From: CAZZBK01 sp964652155
Lineage (GTDB): Bacteria; Planctomycetota; Planctomycetia; Pirellulales; PNKZ01
Direction of reading: 5' to 3'
Assembly (NCBI GenBank): GCA_964652155.1
Contig: CAZZBK010000007.1
Span: 1-64,000, forward strand
Length of the DNA: 64,000 nucleotides
Below are positions 58,161-64,000 of this stretch, one piece after another. The translations under genes and the position numbers were made by a program. Below the pieces are notes generated by a model that made no database searches, had not been told where the DNA came from, and saw nothing but the letters and a program-made list of their open reading frames with translations. Every line of letters starts with the position of its first letter. Position 1 is the stretch's first letter.

Positions 58161-58832
58161 TTGCCGCCGCAAGTTGAAATCGCCACGATCGTGTCTGCGC
58201 CGTTCGATGAGAACACCTACGTCGCGCGGATCGTGGGCCGCCAAGATTGCGTGATCGTCGACCCGGGCATGACACCCGACGAAGTCATCGACTACGTCGA
58301 GGAGCACAAACTCACGCCGGCCGCGCTGCTCATCACCCACGCGCACGGCGACCACATTGCGGGAAACGCGGCTCTGAAGCAGCGCTGGCCCGAGTGCCCC
58401 ATCGTCATCGGTCGCAGCGAGGCGGAGAAGCTCACCGACCCGGTGAAGAATTTGTCGGCACCGTTTGGCTTGCCGGTTATCAGCCCCCAGGCCGATGTGC
58501 TGCTCGACGATGGCGATACGTACCGCATCGCGGGCTTCGAGTTTGACGTGCACCTGATCCCCGGCCACTCGAGTGGGCATATCGTCTTTATCTGGCGCGG
58601 CCACCAACCGGTGATCGTCTTTGGCGGCGATATCCTGTTCGCTGGGAGCATCGGGCGAACCGACTTCCCGGGAGGCAGCTTCGCGCAACTCGCGGCGGGC
58701 ATCGACGCGCATTTGTTCACGCTCGACGACGACGCCGTCGTGCTCTCGGGCCACGGCGAGCCCACCACCATCGGACAAGAGAAACAACATAACCCTTTTG
58801 TTGGGCGACTCGCGAGTCGCCGCGGAACATGA
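58161..58832 (+). CDS. MBL-fold metallo-hydrolase (glyoxalase II-like)
   Basis: A 223-residue metallo-beta-lactamase-fold hydrolase. The metal-binding motif is H60-A-H62-G-D64-H65 in 'ITHAHGDHIAG', and 'LIPGHSSGHIVF' and 'VLSGHGEPT' supply the further histidines; 'FGGDILFAGSIGRTDFPGG' is the GloB-type loop with the bridging Asp. It likely cleaves a thioester such as S-lactoyl-glutathione or a related compound. No in-frame ATG is available and TTG 58161 is the best start. It overlaps the next gene by four bases. Confidence 0.87.
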   Translation: MPPQVEIATIVSAPFDENTYVARIVGRQDCVIVDPGMTPDEVIDYVEEHKLTPAALLITHAHGDHIAGNAALKQRWPECPIVIGRSEAEKLTDPVKNLSAPFGLPVISPQADVLLDDGDTYRIAGFEFDVHLIPGHSSGHIVFIWRGHQPVIVFGGDILFAGSIGRTDFPGGSFAQLAAGIDAHLFTLDDDAVVLSGHGEPTTIGQEKQHNPFVGRLASRRGT

Positions 58833-60079
58833 GTCTTGAAATCCTCTCACTCGTCGCGCTGCTCGTCGTCGTGGCGATCAGTTGCTTGTCGTCGATCAAC
58901 GTCGGGCTGCTGGCGCTCACGTTTGCTTGGGTAATCGGCGCGTACATCGCGCCCGCTTACGACGCGACGTTCAGCGCGAAAAAAGTGATCGAGGGCTTTC
59001 CAGCCGACCTGATGCTGCAACTCGTGGGCATGAGTTGGCTGTTCACCCAGGCGCAGCTCAACGGCACCCTCGCGCGATTGGCGCAATGGGGCGTCAAGGC
59101 CTGTCGTGGCAACGCGGCCACGGTGAGCGTGATGTTCTTTTTGCTCGCGGGCGCGCTGTCGGCCATTGGCGCCGGGAACATCGCGGCCGTCGCGCTCGTG
59201 GCCCCCACGGCGATGGTCACCGCGGCGCGGCTCGGCATCTCACCGCTGCTCATGGCGATCATGGTCGGCCACGGCAGCGTCGCCGGGGCATTGTCACCCT
59301 TCACGCCGATGGGCATCATCGCCGACAACGAGCTAACCAAGATCGGCTTGGCCGACCAGCAATGGTACACGTGCGGCATGAACTTTCTGACCAACCTGGG
59401 CGCGGGTCTCTTGGGCTATCTGCTGTGCCGTGGTTGGCAGACTCGGCCGACCGAGTCCACGAGCGATCATGGGGCGCATGAAACACTGCGTTTTGAGCGC
59501 CGGCACCACGTGACGCTGCTGGTGCTGGGTGTGTTGTTCGTGGGCATTTTGTTTTTCAAAGTCCATCTCGGCTTCGGCGCGCTTGCCGCGACGCTCATAC
59601 TGATCGCGCTCGGTGCCGCCAACGAACAAGCATCGATCGTCAAACTCCCCTGGGGCGTCGTGTTCATGGTCACCGGCATGAGCACGCTGGTCAGCCTTTG
59701 CGAGCGGACCGGCGGCTTGAAGCTGCTAAGCGTTTGGCTCGCGGGGCACATGACCGACGCAACCGCCGCGCCGCTGACCGCCCTGGTGACCGGCGTCATC
59801 TCGCTCTTCAGCAGCACGTCGGCCGTGGTGTTGCCCACGTTCTTGCCAATGGTGCAAGGCATGGCCGACAAACTCCCTGGCGTGACGCCGTTGGCGATCG
59901 CGACGGCGGTGAACATCGGCGGCAACCTGGTCGATGTGTCGCCAGTCTCGACGATTGGGGCCTTGTGCTTGGCAGCAGCCCCCGAGTCGACCGACCGCGC
60001 CCGCATGTATCGGCTCATGCTCATTTGGGGCGCGTCGATGGCCCTCGTCGCCGCCGCCGTGTGTGCTGTTTTGGTGTGA
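58829..60079 (+). CDS. MatC-like SLC13-family permease
   Basis: The ATG overlaps the MBL-gene stop (ATGA). The 416-residue protein has 11-12 membrane helices. The start 'MSLEILSLVALLVVVAI' resembles the N-terminal domain of the malonate/C4-dicarboxylate carrier MatC, and 'AGALSPFTPMGIIADNEL' and 'INIGGNLVDVSPVSTIGALC' shortened are repeated hairpin-loop motifs of the ion-transporter superfamily. It probably exchanges or takes up small carboxylates across the inner membrane. Coupling with the hydrolase suggests a product of that enzyme as substrate, by inference. Confidence 0.8.
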   Translation: MSLEILSLVALLVVVAISCLSSINVGLLALTFAWVIGAYIAPAYDATFSAKKVIEGFPADLMLQLVGMSWLFTQAQLNGTLARLAQWGVKACRGNAATVSVMFFLLAGALSAIGAGNIAAVALVAPTAMVTAARLGISPLLMAIMVGHGSVAGALSPFTPMGIIADNELTKIGLADQQWYTCGMNFLTNLGAGLLGYLLCRGWQTRPTESTSDHGAHETLRFERRHHVTLLVLGVLFVGILFFKVHLGFGALAATLILIALGAANEQASIVKLPWGVVFMVTGMSTLVSLCERTGGLKLLSVWLAGHMTDATAAPLTALVTGVISLFSSTSAVVLPTFLPMVQGMADKLPGVTPLAIATAVNIGGNLVDVSPVSTIGALCLAAAPESTDRARMYRLMLIWGASMALVAAAVCAVLV

Positions 60080-60100
60080 GCGCCGGCGATGCGATCGCCA

Positions 60101-60130
60101 TTGGCAATTTGAACCGGCGGGTGATATCTT
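60101..60130 (+). promoter_or_regulatory. Candidate promoter of the toxin-antitoxin pair
   Basis: TTGGCA (60101-60106) and TATCTT (60125-60130) lie 18 bases apart and end eight bases before the antitoxin ATG. Transcription would begin at or beside the start codon, implying a very short or absent leader; GGAG at 60131-60134 is only four bases from the ATG. Confidence 0.35.
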
Positions 60131-60138
60131 GGAGTTGT

Positions 60139-60372
60139 ATGGTCAATCTCCAAATCAGTGATACTGCCGCCGCAGTGTTAAGTGCCCAGGCTGCCGCTTG
60201 TGGCCTAACGGTCGAAGCGTACCTGGAAACCCTGCTGCTTGGTCGTCCGGCGGGGGATCGTCATGAGTTGTCGGTCGCAGAGATCGATCGTCTACTAGAT
60301 GAAGAAGCGACGCTGGGTCGATCGCCGTCAGGCACGTTCTCCCGAACGGATATCTACGGCGATCACGACTGA
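60139..60372 (+). CDS. Antitoxin of a VapBC-type toxin-antitoxin pair
   Basis: A 77-residue protein starting at ATG 60139. The N-terminal part 'VNLQISDTAAAVLSAQAAAC' and 'LTVEAYLETLLLG' is a short strand plus helices like a ribbon-helix-helix DNA-binding domain, and the C-terminal part ('SVAEIDRLLDEEATLG...GTFSRTDIY') is an acidic toxin-binding tail. It should neutralise the PIN toxin encoded next and bind their promoter. Its stop codon shares one base with the toxin start (TGATG). Confidence 0.8.
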   Translation: MVNLQISDTAAAVLSAQAAACGLTVEAYLETLLLGRPAGDRHELSVAEIDRLLDEEATLGRSPSGTFSRTDIYGDHD

Positions 60373-60809
60373 TGGCCTGCTTAATTGACACGGGCGTTCT
60401 GTTGCGAGCATTCGACCGATCGTCGGCCGAGTATCCGGCAATACGTCAGGCAATTCGCACCTTGAGGGCGCGACAAGAACGTTTCGTGGTCGCGGCCCAA
60501 AACTTGGCCGAATTCTGGAATGCCTCCACACGGCCGGTCGACAAGAACGGATATGGCCTGCTGATTGAGCAAGTGGCGAGACGATTGGCGGCGATTGAAC
60601 GTATCTGCCAGGTCATCACCGAAGATCAACGAGCCTTTCGAGTGTGGAAGGATTTACTCCGCGCCTACTCAATATCGGGTGTCGCGGTCCACGACGCCCG
60701 GCTCGCTGTCGTGATGCAGGCTCAGGATATTTCGACGATCATCACCCTCAATGATCGCGATTTTCGGCGATATCAGGGTCTCGTTGTTCTCACCCCCACG
60801 GCAGTCTGA
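60372..60809 (+). CDS. vapC: PIN-domain toxin (VapC family)
   Basis: A 145-residue ribonuclease of the PIN fold. The metal-binding acids are D6 in 'LIDTGVLLRAF', E47 in 'NLAEFWN', D108 in 'VAVHDARLAVV' and D127/D130 in 'LNDRDF'. VapC toxins cleave initiator tRNA or rRNA and halt translation. The gene follows its antitoxin with a one-base overlap, typical of type II toxin-antitoxin operons. It sits between the permease and a LarA-like gene with its own short promoter. Confidence 0.9.
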   Translation: MACLIDTGVLLRAFDRSSAEYPAIRQAIRTLRARQERFVVAAQNLAEFWNASTRPVDKNGYGLLIEQVARRLAAIERICQVITEDQRAFRVWKDLLRAYSISGVAVHDARLAVVMQAQDISTIITLNDRDFRRYQGLVVLTPTAV

Positions 60810-60944
60810 ATCGAATTACTGGCGAGTGTCCTTCGTTGAAACATCCTTGGAACCGTTCGTCTTTTGAACTCCCTGGATTTGCATTAAGATAGAACGACAT
60901 GATCACCAGCCAATTTCCCCCCGCCTGAGTGTGGAGCGTCGCGC

Positions 60945-62243
60945 ATGACCCCCAGCTTTCCGCAAATGTTTCGCCTGCGTCAGACCTTTGAACGCCCTCG
61001 GGTCGACTCGATTCCGACCACGGTCGAGGCGGAACTGCGTCGACTGAACTTAGGGAGCAAAATCAAGCCGGGTCAATCGGTCGCCATCACCTGCGGCAGC
61101 CGCGGCATTGCCAACATCAAGCACATCACCAAGGCAATCGTCGAACATGTGAAGCGTCTGGGAGCCCAGCCGTACATTGTGCCCGCGATGGGCAGTCACG
61201 GTGGCGGCACGGCCGAGGGGCAGCGCGGCATCCTTGAAGGCTACGGGGTCACCGAAGCGTTTTGCGGCTGTCCGATCAAAGCCTCGATGGAAACGATTGT
61301 CGTCACGCAGGCCGCCGAGGGGTTCCCGGTCCATTTCGACCGTCATGCCAGCGAGGCCGATCACGTCATTGTCGCTGGTCGCGTGAAGCCGCACACCAAT
61401 TTTTATGGCGACATCGAGAGCGGGCTGATGAAGATGATGCTCATCGGCCTGGGCAAGCACAACGGCGCGAAGATCTATCACCGCGCCATTCAAAACTACA
61501 GCTTTGGTCAAATCGTCCGCAGCGTTGCCCGCGTGGTGCTCGAGCGTTGCCGGATCGTCGCCGGCGTGGGGATCGTCGAGAACAGCTACGACGAGACCGC
61601 GCTGATCAAGGCAGTGGCCCCCGAGGAGTTTGAAGCCCGCGAGAAGGAACTGCTCGTGCAAGCCAAGAAGTGGCTGCCGCGGCTCCCTTTCGACGAGATC
61701 GATATTCTGTTTGTCGAAGAGCACGGCAAGAACATCAGCGGCACGGGCATGGACACAAACGTGATTGGTCGCAAATTTCGCAACACGCCGCTGTGCGACC
61801 AGGAGAAGCCGAACGTCAAGCGGATCATTGTCCGCGGCTTGACCGAGTCGACCCACGGCAACGCCTGCGGACTGGGAATGGCCGAGTTCTGCCTGTCGCG
61901 CGTCGTGCAGCAGGTCGATCGCAAGATCACGGTGATCAACAGCCTGACCGGCGGACATCCCGAGGGTGCCCACATTCCCATCCACTTCGACACTGATCGC
62001 GAATGCCTCGAAGCGGCCGTGAGCGTCATTGGCCTGATCGAGCCGCACGACGCCAAGATCGTTTGGATTCGCAACACGCTCGACCTGGCCGAGGTTGAGG
62101 TGTCAGCCCCATACTTGGACGAAGCCAATCGCCGCGAGGACTTGGAGGTTCTGTCACCGCTGCGTGATCTGCCGTTTGACGCCAGCGGCATGCTGCCGCC
62201 GTGGGACGCCGCCGCGGAACATGAGCATGTGGGGGGGTCATAG
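60945..62243 (+). CDS. LarA-like (DUF2088) protein
   Basis: A 432-residue protein of the lactate-racemase/DUF2088 family. The N-terminal domain shows 'GQSVAITCGSRGIANIKHI' and 'PYIVPAMGSHGGGTAEGQ', the latter the GSHG loop typical of the family; 'VAGRVKPHTNFYGDIESGLM' and 'GLTESTHGNACGLGMAEF' follow. LarA racemises lactate with a nickel-pincer cofactor made by LarB, LarC and LarE, none of which is in this window. The reaction is therefore uncertain. It stands alone between the toxin gene and element C. Confidence 0.85.
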   Translation: MTPSFPQMFRLRQTFERPRVDSIPTTVEAELRRLNLGSKIKPGQSVAITCGSRGIANIKHITKAIVEHVKRLGAQPYIVPAMGSHGGGTAEGQRGILEGYGVTEAFCGCPIKASMETIVVTQAAEGFPVHFDRHASEADHVIVAGRVKPHTNFYGDIESGLMKMMLIGLGKHNGAKIYHRAIQNYSFGQIVRSVARVVLERCRIVAGVGIVENSYDETALIKAVAPEEFEAREKELLVQAKKWLPRLPFDEIDILFVEEHGKNISGTGMDTNVIGRKFRNTPLCDQEKPNVKRIIVRGLTESTHGNACGLGMAEFCLSRVVQQVDRKITVINSLTGGHPEGAHIPIHFDTDRECLEAAVSVIGLIEPHDAKIVWIRNTLDLAEVEVSAPYLDEANRREDLEVLSPLRDLPFDASGMLPPWDAAAEHEHVGGS

Positions 62244-62270
62244 GTCTCGTGCCCCCGTGGTGTTCTTTTT

Positions 62271-62454
62271 TCCGAGCCGGGGACGTCAGTCCTCGGATAA
62301 GTTATTGAGGTTCAGGTAATTAAGTTAAGTAGGACGACCAGCGGGAGTCCGATCATACCGGCCTCGCGTTGCTCGGCCTGTTAAGCTGGTTATCTGAGCA
62401 TCAATAACCCTCCCAAACACCAAGTTATCCGGAGACTCTCGTCCCCGGCTCGGA
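62271..62454. repeat. Long inverted-repeat element C (REP/MITE-like)
   Basis: Arms 62271-62303 and 62422-62454 are inverted copies with about five mismatches: the left starts TCCGAGCCGGGGACGTCAG and the right ends GTCCCCGGCTCGGA. Both continue into GGATAA next to the interior. The 118-base interior has a smaller dyad (GGTTAT...ATAACC). The right end lies six bases before the GTG start of the last gene. Confidence 0.85.
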
Positions 62455-62460
62455 GATCTC

Positions 62461-64000
62461 GTGATCCTGCGTCTGATTCAATTCCTCGAAGCCTGCGGGT
62501 GGCGCCAGCGCGCCAAGTTGCGCACACGCCGCACGATCACGCGTTGGCGCGGGCTCATTGAGCCGCTCGAAACACGGCAACTACTCGCGATTACGCCCCA
62601 GCTGGTCAAAGACATCAACCAGCTCACGTCGAACGTCTCGGCACCCTCGCAACTGACCGAAGTCAACGGCCAACTCTTTTTTCAGGCGGCCGATGCCTCT
62701 CATGGCCATGAACTGTGGAAGGCCAGCGGCACGACCGGCGTGGTGCCGGTGGGCGATATCAACCCAGGGCCGGTGGGCTCGTATCCCTCGCTGCTCACGA
62801 ATGTCGGCGGCACGGTTTTTTTTCGCGCGCTCGACGGTGCCCGCGGCTACGACTTGTGGAAGTCGGACGGCTCGAACACCGGCACCATGCTGGTCGCGGT
62901 GGTCGACCCCGGCGGCGGTCACGCGATCAACCGGCCGCTCACCAGCGTCGGCAACACGTTGTTCTTCGAGGCCCAGCATGACGCGAATGCCGCACTCTGG
63001 AAATCCGACGGCACGATGAGCGGCACGGTTGTCGTGCGCGACTTCAATAGCCCCAACGTATCGTCGTACCCCGCGTGGCTCACCAACGTGAACGGACTGG
63101 TGTACTTCACGGCGGGTGATTCGCTCTCTGGCATTGAGCTGTGGCGCAGCGATGGCACCAGCAACGGCACGGTGATGGTCCGCGACATCGCTCCTGGCAC
63201 GGGCGGCTCGACCCCCATGCAACTCACAAACGTCAACGGCACATTGTTCTTCACGGCCAACGACGGCACATCGGGCTATCAGATCTGGAAAAGCGACGGC
63301 ACGAGCAACGGCACCGTGCTCGTCGCGCCGATTCAGCTCGCATCGAGCACCAATGTCCCTGGCTCACTGACAAGCGTCGGCAACGAACTGTTCTTCACGG
63401 CCGACAATGGCGCGGTGGGCAATGAACTCTGGCGCACCAATGGCACATCGAGCGGCACGTCGCTCGTGGCCGACATCAACCCCGGCTTTCCCGGCTCGTC
63501 CATCTCCGAACTCGCCAACGTCGGCGGGACACTGTACTTCCAGGCGACCCAAACCCTCAACGGTGCCGAGTTGTGGCAGATCAGCGGCACATCGGGAAAT
63601 GCCACCCTGGTCGCTGATATTAACCTTGGCCCCGCGGGCTCGTATCCGCACAGCCTCGTCAATGTCGGCGGCATCCTTGTCTTCGCAGCCGACAACGGCA
63701 GCACCGGCAACGAACTCTGGAAAAGCGATGGCAGCAGCAGCGGCACGTCGCTACTGAGCGACATTGTGCCCGGCAGCGTGGGTTCCAATCCCGCCTCGCT
63801 CGTAAGCGTCGACGGGGCCGTGTTCTTCACGGCGAACACGATCTCGGGCGTTCCCACGCTCTGGAAAGGTTCGCCCAACTCGACGACGGGTGTCGTGCCG
63901 TTACTCGGCTTCAACACGAGCAACCAAAGCTCTTATCCCAATACGCTCGTCGTGGCCAATGGGTTCATGTTTTTCAGCGCCACCGATGGCGTCAATGGCT
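62461..64000 (+). CDS. Secreted ELWxxDGTxxGT-repeat protein, 3' truncated by window end
   Basis: The frame starts at GTG 62461 and is open to the end of the window, giving 513 residues. The N-terminus has the basic stretch and 'IEPLETRQLLA' (residues 33-43) of the planctomycete extracellular signal. The rest is about nine repeats spaced near 48 residues, each with a strand-rich motif such as 'ELWKASGTTG', 'LWKSDGTMSG', 'IELWRSDGTSNG' and 'NELWKSDGSSSG', separated by 'SLLTNVGGTVFF'-like segments. These look like beta-propeller or beta-helix blades. It should be exported; the C-terminus is not visible. Confidence 0.9.
   Translation, partial: MILRLIQFLEACGWRQRAKLRTRRTITRWRGLIEPLETRQLLAITPQLVKDINQLTSNVSAPSQLTEVNGQLFFQAADASHGHELWKASGTTGVVPVGDINPGPVGSYPSLLTNVGGTVFFRALDGARGYDLWKSDGSNTGTMLVAVVDPGGGHAINRPLTSVGNTLFFEAQHDANAALWKSDGTMSGTVVVRDFNSPNVSSYPAWLTNVNGLVYFTAGDSLSGIELWRSDGTSNGTVMVRDIAPGTGGSTPMQLTNVNGTLFFTANDGTSGYQIWKSDGTSNGTVLVAPIQLASSTNVPGSLTSVGNELFFTADNGAVGNELWRTNGTSSGTSLVADINPGFPGSSISELANVGGTLYFQATQTLNGAELWQISGTSGNATLVADINLGPAGSYPHSLVNVGGILVFAADNGSTGNELWKSDGSSSGTSLLSDIVPGSVGSNPASLVSVDGAVFFTANTISGVPTLWKGSPNSTTGVVPLLGFNTSNQSSYPNTLVVANGFMFFSATDGVNG

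Overview
The window is a stretch of about 60-65% GC bacterial chromosome that looks planctomycetal, most likely of the Pirellulales/Lacipirellulaceae type. The evidence is a primary sigma factor with the FKFCTYATWW variant of region 2.4, a secreted ELWxxDGTxxGT-repeat protein carrying the planctomycete 'LEPLETRQLLA' N-terminal motif, a very large PQQ-like/terpenoid-cyclase-repeat/MoxR/DUF58/BatA gene cluster, an ECF sigma operon, and many palindromic intergenic repeats. I found no rRNA, tRNA, CRISPR array, phage or IS transposase.

Layout. 1-6 kb (+): the end of gcvPB, a lipoate ligase, an FHA protein, two small conserved proteins, an ECF sigma/anti-sigma/exported-protein operon and a small basic protein ending in a strong terminator. 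6-10 kb (-): gnd, zwf and a dihydrouridine synthase. 10-13 kb: an MgtE-like transporter converging on rpoD. 13.5-19.3 kb: a Tat-exported amidohydrolase, an O-GlcNAc-transferase-like TPR protein, a KdgD-like DHDPS-family enzyme, a DoeB/aspartoacylase-like deacylase and an HpcH/HpaI aldolase, which suggests sugar-acid catabolism. 19.3-21.7 kb (-): the classic rpmE-prfA-prmC block. 22-27.6 kb: a serine hydrolase, a rhodanese-SufE pair, an FtsQ-like protein, a low-GC orphan ORF and murB. 27.7-30.2 kb (+): an M28 peptidase with PDZ-like domains and an ATP-grasp protein.

30.7-55.1 kb (+) is one continuous cluster of 14 same-strand genes, mostly joined by 4-base start/stop overlaps: PQQ-repeat protein, terpenoid-cyclase-fold protein, MoxR ATPase, DUF58, two vWA membrane proteins, a DUF4175-like membrane protein, two exported accessory proteins, an exported NPCBM-like protein, one active HtrA-like protease, two HtrA-like proteins that have lost the whole catalytic triad (the second fused to an alpha/beta-hydrolase-like domain), and a small membrane protein. 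I read it as an envelope-associated MoxR/vWA/HtrA machine and consider it the most interesting system here. Its two longest internal gaps carry unusual repeats: a graded heptamer array and an exact 209-bp tandem duplication of a REP pair.

55-64 kb: serA, a BON protein, a STAS protein on the opposite strand, an MBL-fold hydrolase overlapping a MatC-like permease, a VapBC-type toxin-antitoxin pair, a LarA/DUF2088 protein, and the start of the ELWxxDGTxxGT protein, which runs off the end. At least four long inverted-repeat elements and one half element, all built on a 'GAGC-GGG-hairpin-CCC-GATAA' module, lie in intergenic gaps across the window.
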